Assembly (NCBI RefSeq): GCF_026151205.1
Contig: NC_087072.1
Coordinates: forward strand, 19,372,103-19,436,102
Length of the DNA: 64,000 bases
Direction of reading: 5' to 3'
Origin: Bolinopsis microptera
Lineage: Eukaryota > Ctenophora > Tentaculata > Lobata > Bolinopsidae
Position 1 is the stretch's first letter; each line of letters begins with the position of its first letter. The position numbers were made by a program, and so were the translations under genes. Shown here in pieces: positions 54,607-64,000 of the stretch. A model generated the notes under the pieces. The model saw only the letters and a list, made by a program, of their open reading frames with translations, was not told the DNA's origin and searched no databases.

Positions 54607-55140
54607 CTACCCGTAGTCAGGAGAAAAATAATTGTCAGGATCTGAACTAGGGCCATTATCTACAGATGCAGTACAAACATGTTCCTTCCAGATGTGTTTA
54701 ATAAGTTCTGCTTTAAACACACCTGGTCTGATAATCTCTCGAAGGGAAAGAGGAAGTCCGTTCCAAGTGAGATGAGCTCGATAAAAGTAAGATTTAGATA
54801 TAGCTGAGCCAGGTGGAATTGAAGATATTACTGATAAGTGATCAAGATGTGAGCTTCTCAGTCGGCTTGACCCGGAGAAGAAAGTAAGGTAATGAGGCAG
54901 AGTGGTGCACATGGGTGGTATTGATGCACTAGGGAATGAAAGAACTTGAGATCATGGTAATCAAACCTGTACTTTAGGGGCAGAATATTTAACTGTTTAC
55001 AATGGGCATTATAGATTTCCTCTACACTATAGCTTACACCGTAATCATTACGAATCCATTTGAGGGCCCTTTTCTGCAATCCTTCAAGCCTATTGATAGT
55101 GCTGCTGGACGCTGGTCGCCAAATGATGGGACAGTGTTCG
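54607..55140 (-). pseudogene. LINE reverse-transcriptase C-terminal fragment, frameshifted
   Basis: The first frame has LQKRALKWIRNDYG-like sequence and LPLKYRFDYHDLKFFHSLV. After a frame change near 54900 it continues TFFSGSSRLRSSHLDHL and YFYRAHLTWNGLPLSLREI. This is the tail common to several non-LTR ORF2 proteins. An AAAAT repeat at about 54574-54594 is its 3' tail. Confidence 0.7.
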
Positions 55141-55238
55141 AATATTGAGCAAGATACAGGACTCTTCTCTTGTTCAGATCATGAATAAAATGACAATTTC
55201 TCTTAAGCATGCCAAATTGATATCAACATCGTTACATT

Positions 55239-55395
55239 CAGTGGCGTAACGTTGCCTGTTGGCGCCACTGCCGAAAATGCGCCCCCCTGTTGGTGCCCCC
55301 TTTTGGTGCGCCTTCCTAAAATTAGGTGATTTTAGAGGATACGCCGGTAAAATCTCTAAAAAAGTGTGTTTCTAGTGCAAAACGCGCAGTTTTGC
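55239..55395. mobile_element. Truncated CAGTGGCGTAAC MITE
   Basis: Starts CAGTGGCGTAACGTTGCC and shares AGGTGATTTTAGAGGATACG with the complete copy at 61974. The right terminal repeat is missing. Confidence 0.7.
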
Positions 55396-55756
55396 TGGTA
55401 CCTCATTGCTGGTACCTCACCGATTAGTTCGATTTTTGAAGCTAAATTGGATCTAAAAAATCCCGGCTAATAGTAATATCCCGGCCAAAACGGTTATCCC
55501 GGCCGGGAACGGGACTGGGACAAAAACGCCAAATCCCGGCAGGTATCCCGGTCGAGCTCTGGCTACATGCTATCATTGTATACTTTAATAATCATTATTC
55601 ATTTACAATTGATTATACTGTGTATTAGTTTTCCAGTTTTAAGATCCCAGATTCTTACAGTTCTTTAACCCATGAAATTTAAAATTTTGTATAAAATTTA
55701 AAATTTGGTTCTCTAAAAAAAATTGTTTCTCTATCAACAATATTATATCTCAGAAG

Positions 55757-57546
55757 ATGTCTACAACAGTTGTGATACCTGACAGTGTTGTGGAGTGGAC
55801 ATCTCTGGAACAGCTAGCCCTGGTATCTGCAATCGTTAAAAAGGGGGACAGCAACTGGCCAACTGTTAGTCGACTTGTGAGACCGTATATATCACCATCC
55901 AAGAACATAGAGCTCTTCAGTGCCAAGAATTGTGCTTTGAAATATGATCATCTCTTGGAACAGGTAGGCTGAAATTTTTCGTATTTTCTTGAAACCCTTT
56001 CCACAATTATAACATCTTCATCAATCATCATTCAATTTTAGTTCTGACCGATGTGATAGATATGACAAAAAATATTGTGAACAACATTAAAATTCAGTGC
56101 ATGAATCCCAGAATAAAAATGTATGATGATTCAGACTTACAGTATCCTGTATTTCAGATGGAGAATACTAAAAGGAAGAAAGAAACTCCAGTTAATGAAA
56201 ATCTTAGTGCAGCAGAACAAGTTTTGAAATTTGTTACTGCTGAGCGTATTGCTGAGCTTAAAACTAAAGTACAAAAACTTCATGCCAATTGCACACAGCT
56301 CCATGTAGAACTAAATGAAGTGAACAGTGGTAAATATAACTCTCACATCGAAGTTGCATGGGACGAAGTTCAGAAACGGAAACATTCTTTAGAATTCCAA
56401 TCTCTAAGCCTTCTAGTGGCTAACATACTTGCTGAGCGTAGAGCCAAGGAAGAGCCAAAGGCTTCTTCAACAAAAATCAAGGAAGAAGTGCTTGACGAGG
56501 GACACAGTTCATCTACCAGCAATAAATCTGACAAAGCACAGTCTAAACTGAGTTCCGCTGAGGCACGACCCGGCACTGTTCAACTTAGTACATCTTTAAC
56601 ATCAGGTGCTCATCCGTCCACTTCTATACACATATCACCTGGACACACCCCCACCAGTGTGCCGTCCAGAAGTCCAGTTGCCTCCTCACCTAGTAGAGGG
56701 CCACGACTTGTTCCTTCTCCCAGACTTCCCAGTGGTTCTCGAATGGTGGGTACTAAAACTAAACACTCTGACAGTGACAAAACTAAGATGAAAGCCATGA
56801 AACCTCAAAAGAAGAAGCCTGTTGTTCCTAAAATAAAAATAAAAGCACTTCAGATGGCCAGCAATTTGGATCCGAAATGTGTCGCTAAAGGAGATAAGAA
56901 GGAGAGTAAGATAACTGATGTATTTCATTTCGACTACCAGCCACCATCAGGAAGTGGGATTAATCCCAACGCTCAGTACAGCTCGTTATACCAGGATTCT
57001 AAGCTTGCTGCAGGCTTCGGTCTGGAAAAACAAGATCCACGAAGCGAATCATTTGATGCCTCCTCCTCTCCAGCATCTTCAGCAACAGCTAGTCAAAGTC
57101 AGACCATGTCACCTCGAATCGATCCTGAAGCACTCGACCTTGAGAGTCCAAGCTTCAGGGCCTGGAAAAAGAACATTCTGTTACTTTGGAAGACTGCTGC
57201 CCAAAACAAATACGCTCACATATTCATGCATCCAGTAACTGACGACCTGGCTCCCGGTTACTCCTCAACAGTACGACGCCCCATTGATCTCACAACAATA
57301 AAGAGGAAGATAGACACAAACGAGATCAGAACAACGGCTCAGTTCCACCGTGACCTGCTCCTGATGTTCCACAATGCGCTCATGTACAACAACGCTTCAC
57401 ACTCTGTGTATGCCTACACTGTCGCTATGATGACTGATGTTACGGAGATTATCAAAGCTTTTTACAGTTCTCATAACCACGCGCCAGACAAACACCTCCA
57501 GAAAGTTGCTATTAGGAGTAGGGCACCTAGTGTTGCCAGTCAGTAG
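55757..57546 (+). CDS. BRD8: BRD8, bromodomain subunit of the TIP60/NuA4 complex
   Basis: BRD8 is a nuclear subunit of the TIP60/NuA4 histone acetyltransferase complex. Two exons, 55757-55963 and 56158-57546, are joined in phase 0 (GAACAG|GTAGGC, ATTTCAG|ATG), giving 531 residues; human isoforms are longer. The N-terminal SANT-like domain is at about 10-68 (VEWTSLEQLALVSAIVKKGD ... NWPTVSR). The conserved KRKKE and LTAERVEELK-like block (FVTAERIAELKTKVQKLH) follows. The middle is Ser/Pro-rich. The bromodomain is at about 405-510, with FMHPVTDDLAPGYSSTVRRP and MFHNALMYNNASHSVY; the acetyl-lysine-binding Asn of MYN is kept. The open frame extending left to 56053 is intron sequence. Only one bromodomain is present. 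Confidence 0.93.
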
Positions 57547-58484
57547 AATCACCAGAGCCTTAGTTTTATTGTATTATTTTAACTGCTTTGTTTGTTTGCT
57601 GAACAGTGTAGGGGACGATATTGCCTGCATGTGGCCTGGTTATTGTTAAACTTCTTCATTATCAGACATCAACAAATTATTTTATAACATTCTGTCGCCC
57701 AAGTTGTCTTTAACATTCTGTATTGGGCCCAATTTATTTGTACTATTGGATTGCTGGATAACTAAATATTCTTTTAATCGATGCATTTAATTGTTTAAAT
57801 GTTTATTGTCTATGTGAGTAGCACATGCTCTAATTAACATGTTAAATTATCAGGTGTATTCACAATAGCTATCTCGTTTGATATTTTGTTTAATGTACCT
57901 ACCTGTATTTAACAAGAATTGCGCCCGTTGTTTTGTTTTGGCGGACGCTAGATTTCCATTTCACATTTACTATAAATTTAAGTATAAGCTCCAATCAGCT
58001 CACTTCAATCTTCATGATAATAATATTGATAAATTATGCACCAAATACGGGAAACACTTGAAATTCAGTTCAATTGCCGTAGAACTTAACTTATTGTATC
58101 TGTAATTCAAGAAATTATCAGCAAAGGTAAACTATACTCGTGTACACATCAATACACTATGCGTGCCACGTACAAATTGGGCGTATTACCTAATAGTAAT
58201 ATTATACATTACATGCATCATATACATACAGTCACGCCGCGCATTCATAGATCACAGGCTATCTATACATCACATCTCCGCAAGCAATCCTCGCGCGCGC
58301 GCAACTTTTTCGTTGCATGGTAACGGACGGAATGACATCATATTCAGACCCGCCTACTGCTATCTCCAAAATCCACGTTTTTCTGCAAAAACCTCCATTC
58401 GTAACCTTTCACTATTGCCTTTTTTCAAAAGGGTGAAAAGGAAAAAATCACTAACCACGCCTCTACAGTTGCTCTACAGCTAGG
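57547..58484 (+). promoter_or_regulatory. BRD8/NRDE2 intergenic region with putative NRDE2 promoter
   Basis: After BRD8 the sequence is AT-rich with no gene. From 58290 it becomes GC-rich. A sequence like an RFX X-box (GTTGCATGGTAAC, 58312-58324) and a CRE-like TGACATCA (58333-58340) lie about 150-170 bp upstream of the NRDE2 ATG. Motif calls are by eye. Confidence 0.4.
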
Positions 58485-61400
58485 ATGACGGAGAGAACAC
58501 TGTTTCCCAGTTTCGGGCCCTCTGGAGCTGCAGCTAGCACCACTGCTGATGAAACCAGTGCTACTAGTGCTACCAGTGCTACTAGCTGGTTGCAAAACTC
58601 TAGCTTTCCTCAGCACTTGGTGGGGCGACTCAACTCAGAATCTGTTCAGGGCAGTGTTAAAACTGCCATCCCAGTAAAGTCGTCTGAATCCGTTAAAAAA
58701 GGTAAGGTTTTGCCATGTTATTTTGGAAATTGTAATCTGTTATCTGTGTTATCATCGTTTGACTCGATATTATGTTTTCGCTTTGCAGATTCTAAAAGAA
58801 GGAGAACTGATAAAGTCAGTGCAGAGAAAAAGAAAAAGAAGAAGAAACATAAGAAACATCACAGTGATAAAGTTGTTGAGCAGATTTCAAAGTTTGATCT
58901 GTATGAGCTGCTTTATAAAGGTAATGTTTCATTTCAATTTCTAAAATATAGATACCATCTGACGTGCCTTGTCAACAATTTATCAGTTTCAAAAAAGTAA
59001 TTTATGCTCTGTGATTGACACTGGTTTGTTTTACAGGTGATAAAAACAACTACCGTTACGGTTCGCTGTACTCGTATGATATCCCCTCCTACAAAATACG
59101 TATAAAGTGCTGTCTTGGTGACAATACTAAAACTCCCTATCTCCAAGCTGGAACTAAACCCAAACCTCCTCCAGCTTCCCTTGATCCTGCAGCTAGGTAA
59201 CTACTTCCAGCAATTTGTTACAATTATCTTCATAGATTTTTTGCAAATTGGAAACAAATCCTCGGTTAAACAGTAGCGACAAATAATAAAATTGTCCATG
59301 CTTTATACAAAATTACAATAGCTCCTAAATCCTAATACATATTTGATATTAGTGGAGCACTTTGCAACGTTTGAAACACTCAAATTTGTACTTAGTGTAA
59401 GTAAATAGTGCTATCTTAACCTCACCCCACACCAGGTATTACAAGAGGATCTCAGCGCCGGAGCTGACCCTCTCCCACCGCACACGGTTCCTACGTATAA
59501 ACGCTGACTATATCTCCCTGACAGTATCATCCTCATGTTGGGAGCCAGCTGAGCCTGTACTCGCTGTTCTGGATCCTTCTAAATCACAACCACTGGATCT
59601 GGACCGCTGGATACAGTTCATTCAATCCACTGGTTAGTAGTTCTTTATGGTGCCTGTTATTTTGTTGGACACGTTGAATGACATTGGACAGGTCTTCTTG
59701 AAGCAAACACTTTGCTGCAAAGTCATTTATTTTTCTTTGTGTCAACATTTTGCCACGATAAGGTTTACGTCACCTTTTACTTTATCCTAGGTACAACTAA
59801 AGCTGGATTAGAACGCAGATACGAAATCTGTCAGAAAGCGAGGAAATTTTTACCTCAAAATCTACTGATTCTTAAAAAGACAATCGACACTGCTAAGCAG
59901 TTCATGTCGAATCAACAAATAGGTGAGTACGTGAGTCCGGAGCAGTGGTCACTAGGCACACATGTAATAATTTTGTTTTCACTGGTTTACTCATTTTACA
60001 TGTATTTTATACCTTCATTATAACTTAATTCTTTTTCAGGACTGTTTTAAATCCTTTTTTGCTGTCAATCCTACATTATGCATACTGTGATACTATTTTT
60101 AGAGCATATCAATGATGGTTAAAAGCTGTCACATCAGTGTTTGATGACTTACGAGTAGAGTACATTTGTAATTTTATTACAACCATTACTTTCGTTTTAT
60201 TTAAAGACTATAGCTTGACGATGTATAATATTCTCCCAAGGGCGTGTGTGGACTGATATTCTGTTTCATCATCCTAACAAACTGGACCTATGGCTGGAGT
60301 ATCTTCACTACAAAGCGAACAATCTTACTGAGCTGAATTTCTCCTCGGTCGTTGCTGCATACAGGTTTATATGATAGCCCAATCGTCTTATCTTCAAACA
60401 GAGACTTTGTTGAACTCAGATCGCAGGTTTCGAGAATTGTCAGGTTGTGGGTTGCCTCTTACGCCGCGCATGCCAGTTAAATACTCGCGCCTTGTTGTAA
60501 ACGTAGGGCGCGATGACTTAGTTGTAACGAAAGTGTCCGTGTCTTCGCGCACAGGATATTATATTTATATTATATTAATTATGTTATTATAAAGGGTCTC
60601 AATAAGAGGTCTCGACTGCCTAGGCATCAAACCTTGGCAGTCGGTAGTTTTCCTCTGGCCCGGGATCAGCTGACCCTAGGGACCAGAGGGTAAAGGTGTA
60701 GAGACTATTTGTATCTACAAATCTTTCGAGGTTGTTTTTACAAGAGACAGGGCTTGCTACGCAAGGGAAGAAAACCGGGAGAAACAATCACAAATTATAC
60801 AAATAAATATTATAAAACCTAGCAAAAAGAAATTCAAACAATCCTACACTACTACAAATGTTTATTACATACTACAATGTAGTACACGATAAAATGTTAT
60901 AATTATTCGAGTGTGCTGGGTATGGTAACATTATAGAAAGTAGTATTTCCAAAGGAATGATATTCTTTCAGTACCAGCAGTCTGTGCTGCTATGATATCG
61001 AATAAAAATCAGGAGATACAATATTATTATTATTATTATATATATATTCAATATACGTTATGTAATATTATATTAATTAAATTATACTCTATCAATTATT
61101 TATATTATATCATATTGATTAAATTGTATCAATACCACGCATATTTTATTTACATAAATATATGTTAAAACTGTTCATTAAGATGTGAAACAAAGCCTTC
61201 AAGTTGTGTAGCTAGATTACAGTGTGGACTAAGTACTAACTATAATACCTGGTTAAAATCCTGAACCAACAACAAATCTGGAAGAAAATTGAAAATCACA
61301 CTGCCCCATTCTCTGTCCCATTTTCAGCTTTTGAAGATGAAATTTCCAGGACCAAAATTTTAGTTTCGACTGAATTTCTCACCCGCAACCAATTAGTCAG

Positions 61401-63639
61401 TTAACTGTAGATGGCATATGACACCATTGAAGTGCTGAAAGTTTGATTTCGGTTGGAGGGAGCTGTAGGACTCTAGAGCGGGGGACTCTAGAGCGGGGGA
61501 GTGTAGAGCGGACTTGGTCGGAAGTAGGACCCTAGAGCGAAGTCAAATCGCCAGGGCAGGACTCTAGAGCGGAACTCCCTTACCGGACCCATACTATGAG
61601 GACTCTAGAGCGGTATCCACATGCAGATTTTAGAGCGGTTTTGTCTTGTTGAGGTTGCAGACAGTCCGGTCGACGAGGTTTCAGGATTGCGGTCAGGTTT
61701 GGTGCTACGAGCGGTGGAAACTCCCTGTACCCAAGTCGTCACGAAGTACTAAAACTAAATTCTCCGTGATATTTATACTGCACTATCGAAATAACTAACA
61801 AGAACCGCTATGCGATGGGATCTGATCTGGATCATACCCTGTCACCAGACTGAACATGAGATACCCTGAGTAGGTGCTAAAGTGTCACGCGATGAGATCC
61901 TCATTCCTAAATGATCTGCTTGAGTGCATGTACTTGGTCGGTATTTCGCTTAGCGAAATCAAATACGATACGACAGTGGCGTAACGTTGCCTGTTGGCGC
62001 CCCCCCCCCCCCCGAAAAGGCGCCCCCTGTTGGCGCCTCCTCCCCTTTTGGTGCCCCTCCCTAAAATTTAACAAATTAGGTGATTTTAGAGGATACGCCG
62101 GTAAAATCTCTAAAAAAGTGTGTATCTTACTATCTAGAGCAAAACGCGTAGTACTTTAGTTAAGTTTTCGAAATTGTCTCACATTCAAACGACGATTTGG
62201 CGCCACCCTAAGACGGCGCCCCCCTGCACAGCGGAGTCAGCGGGGCCCTTCGTTACGCCACTGCGATACGACCAGTTCATAATTATACCTCTTTATCAAA
62301 CAAATTTTTGCATTTTAGAGTAGCATGAGGATATATCAGTCAAATGGAAGAAGTTTATACCGAAAAATTGTCTAACGTATCTAAAAATTACAATACGATA
62401 TGATGTATAATATTAATAAATCGATCTTGGACAATTTTCTGCTTCAACAACTCCATGACTTATTCTAATGTCACGACTGTAATAATCAATCACGAGTTGC
62501 ATCTAATCTGATTTCAATCTTCCGACCAAGTCCGCTCTCAAATTTCTAACCGCTCTAAAATCTGCATGTGGGTACCGCTCTAGAGTCCTCATAGTATGGG
62601 TCCGGTAAGGGAGTTCCGCTCTAGAGTCCTACCCTGGCGATTTGACTCCGCTCTAGGGTCCTACTTCCGACCAAGTCCGCTCTACAGTCCCCCGCTCTAG
62701 AGTCCTGCTCCCTTGGAGGGAGCTCACTGCATAAAGTTTAACAAAACGAATAATTTTGTCCAGAGACCAATAATAGTCAGTTAATTGATGATGGTATGAA
62801 ACCATGATACATGTATACATTACTACGATAACAGTATCATTTCGATCAAAAATAATATTTAACAATTCCATCACCGATATAGATTTGCACAGCAGGGTTT
62901 TTTAACACGAATTTTCTGTAATTTTTCAGAAAATGTTTTGGCACATTGTTTGGATTCCACCAAGGAACCTTTAGAAGTCACGTATTTGACGGAGACATAG
63001 ATACGGCACTCACGCAGGTCGCCGCACGATTCATCAAGCTCTTGTACCATATGGGATACACTGAAAAAGCAACAACTTACTGTTCATCACTCCTTGAACT
63101 TTCAACCTCGCAGAAGAGCAAGGTATGCTGCAAATTTTGTTCTCAAAACCTGTATGGCACCTTGTTTAATCGTTCTTGGAAAGTGGGGGCATTGTACATA
63201 GGATGTGTGCGAGGGAGTTATTTATGTGATGATAGTAAAACTCCGTTGTTCAATGATCAATTTCAGAGCGACTTCGTTACTTGGTATGAGAAAGGATGTA
63301 CGTTACTGGGCTCATCTGGATATGAAGAATGGTGGAAGTCGGAGGTTCCATCTCATGTTACTGAAACTGTAACTCAGGTTTGCCACATTGATCCAGCTAG
63401 TTGTTTTCTCTCGTAATAGCTGTTTCTTATCAAACTAATTAGTTGTTTTTCCTTGAACATGAACTTCTTTGGCTGCTTAATAAGTGTTTTTCGTGCAACG
63501 TTTGAGTGAAATCTTACGCTACGGTTCTTAGCTCACACATTACAGAAGCCCGATGGACTTGTGGAAGATAAGATTTGGTGTTTGTGGTTGCAAGAGGAGG
63601 AAAGGAAAGAAAACCTCTCGAGCGGTCCAACGAATAGAA
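58485..63639 (+). CDS. NRDE2: NRDE2, nuclear RNA surveillance and splicing factor (5' part, cut by window end)
   Basis: NRDE2 is a nuclear protein that binds the exosome helicase MTR4 and acts in nuclear RNAi and RNA surveillance. Nine exons join in phase: 58485-58701, 58789-58920, 59037-59196, 59436-59632, 59791-59922, 60241-60364, 62930-63122, 63267-63377, 63546-63639, then donor GTGAGT; 453 residues so far. The N-terminus starts MTERTLFPSF, like the ALFPAF start of human NRDE2. A Lys-rich stretch (KKKKKKKHKKHHSDK, about 85-100) is probably nuclear targeting. NYRYGSLYSYDIPSYK matches the NWEYKSLYRGDIARYK part of the MTR4-interacting region. HAT-type helical repeats follow (LFHHPNKLDLWLEYLHY; KIWCLWLQEEER). 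Intron 6 (2.6 kb) is full of mobile elements. The rest of the gene lies beyond the window. Confidence 0.92.
60613..60689. repeat. Two adjacent hairpins in NRDE2 intron 6
   Basis: CGACTGCC (60613-60620) pairs with GGCAGTCG (60636-60643). CCTCTGG (60652-60658) pairs with CCAGAGG (60683-60689). It could be a structured repeat; I do not recognise the family. Confidence 0.5.
61465..62712. mobile_element. Foldback element with seven iterated TCTAGAGCGG motifs per arm
   Basis: Arms at about 61465-61640 and 62540-62712 are reverse complements. Each carries seven copies of a motif like GGACTCTAGAGCGG at irregular spacing, some varied (GGACCCTAGAGC, GGAGTGTAGAGC). TTGGAGGGAGCT flanks the whole at 61453-61464 and 62713-62724, a possible 12-bp target duplication. 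A hAT MITE is nested inside. No ORF of note. Confidence 0.75.
61974..62263. mobile_element. hAT-type MITE, 290 bp, 8-bp target duplication
   Basis: CAGTGGCGTAAC and GTTACGCCACTG ends, flanked by CGATACGA at 61966-61973 and 62264-62271. Same family as 45924-46163 and 55239. It lies inside the foldback element, so it came later. Confidence 0.9.
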
Positions 63640-63902
63640 GTGAGTAAAACTCAGAGGAATTTATTTGCATATCATTTCAACTTTTACTCAGAAATAGAAA
63701 TGAACGGCAAGACCACACCGATGTTTTTGGTACAATCGATTTATACTATTCTCGCACTTGTAAAGAAGAATATTTCTTCTCAAATTACTAAAAGCACTGA
63801 CTTTCTTATCTTTAAAACCGTTCAGTCATGCTCCTTTGTCTCATTTTACGACTTAAGGTTCCAAAACTTTGCTGCTTTAGAATTCATACTAAATAGCAGC
63901 TA

Positions 63903-63990
63903 CAGTAAAATCCCGATTTACCGTGCCCCGATTTATTGCGGGTTATTCTTTTCCCCCGAATTTGCCTTCAAAATTCGTGCGGGGGATTAA
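63903..63990 (+). repeat. Pogo-like terminal sequence in an NRDE2 intron
   Basis: CAGTAAAATCCCGATTTACC and following bases resemble the ends at 7027 and 23646. It runs toward the window edge, so any partner end is not visible. Confidence 0.35.
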
Positions 63991-64000
63991 AAACGTTTTT

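Larger units (their letters stand above)
53733..55561. mobile_element. hAT-type element with nested repeats, 8-bp target duplication
   Basis: GCTACATG flanks it at 53725-53732 and 55562-55569. The left end is CAGGGGTCGACAGGGATCG; the right end is the complement of CAGAGCTCGACCGGGATACC. The two termini are full of CCCGGCCGGG-like palindromes. Between them lie an FSTTGGMG-LINE 3' fragment (about 54045-54215, plus), a LINE C-terminal fragment (54607-55140, minus) and part of a CAGTGGCGTAAC MITE (55239 to about 55395). No transposase remains. Confidence 0.8.

Noticed and set aside
56053-56157. BRD8 exon 2 starting at 56053
   Set aside because: The frame is open there, but the acceptor ATTTCAG at 56151-56157 joins exon 1 in phase and aligns with the conserved KRK block; the upstream part is intron.
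63123-63266. NRDE2 exon 7 reading on to 63416
   Set aside because: The frame stays open, but a good donor (GTATGC) at 63123 and acceptor (TTTCAG) at 63261-63266 join in phase and the intervening residues do not align with NRDE2.

Overview
This is nuclear DNA from an animal: AT-rich, with short GT-AG introns. I recognise orthologues of LETM1, BRD8 and NRDE2, two intronless mu-class-like glutathione S-transferases, and many non-LTR retrotransposons, MITEs and foldback elements. LINE C-terminal fragments of the FSTTGGMG type are, from memory, common in cnidarian and other early-branching invertebrate genomes. A marine invertebrate therefore fits best, but the sequence does not settle the taxon.

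Layout. 0-5 kb: a minus-strand gene with a very acidic Ala/Glu-rich end and a promoter built of three E-boxes 13 bp apart plus CCAAT boxes. 5-9 kb: no convincing gene. 9.26-13.38 kb: a giant inverted repeat whose right arm was later split by two other elements, one carrying a degenerate telomere-like array. 15.1-24.8 kb: a complete 13-exon LETM1 gene (minus) that I could join phase by phase into 754 codons. 25.3-27.4 kb: two tandem GST genes (minus). 28.1-29.4 kb: two hairpin MITEs. 29.4-53.7 kb: an island of LINEs almost all on the minus strand: a CR1-like element with a PHD-finger ORF1, a damaged CR1/L2-like element, a 6.8 kb RNase H-bearing element bounded by a 12-bp target duplication, and an intact L2-like element, interleaved with small structured repeats and a hAT-type MITE. 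53.7-55.6 kb: a hAT-type element with other repeats nested in it. 55.8-57.5 kb: BRD8 (plus, two exons). 58.5 kb to the window edge: the first nine exons of NRDE2 (plus), with a foldback element and a nested hAT MITE in its sixth intron.

The host genes are unrelated in function: LETM1 acts in mitochondrial inner-membrane ion exchange, GSTs in detoxification, BRD8 in the TIP60/NuA4 chromatin complex, NRDE2 in nuclear RNA surveillance. No operon-like link is visible.

The most unusual signals are in the RNase H LINE (36471-43257). Its 3' UTR holds three copies of a small three-way-junction fold whose stems change by compensatory substitutions. Its ORF1 is interrupted by two GT-AG intron-like segments that restore the frame exactly. 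Its 5' end is a diverged fragment of its own ORF1. Other signals worth checking are the iterated TCTAGAGCGG foldback, the element with a GGGTCA array, and a family of repeats that keeps hairpins in place while changing their sequence.
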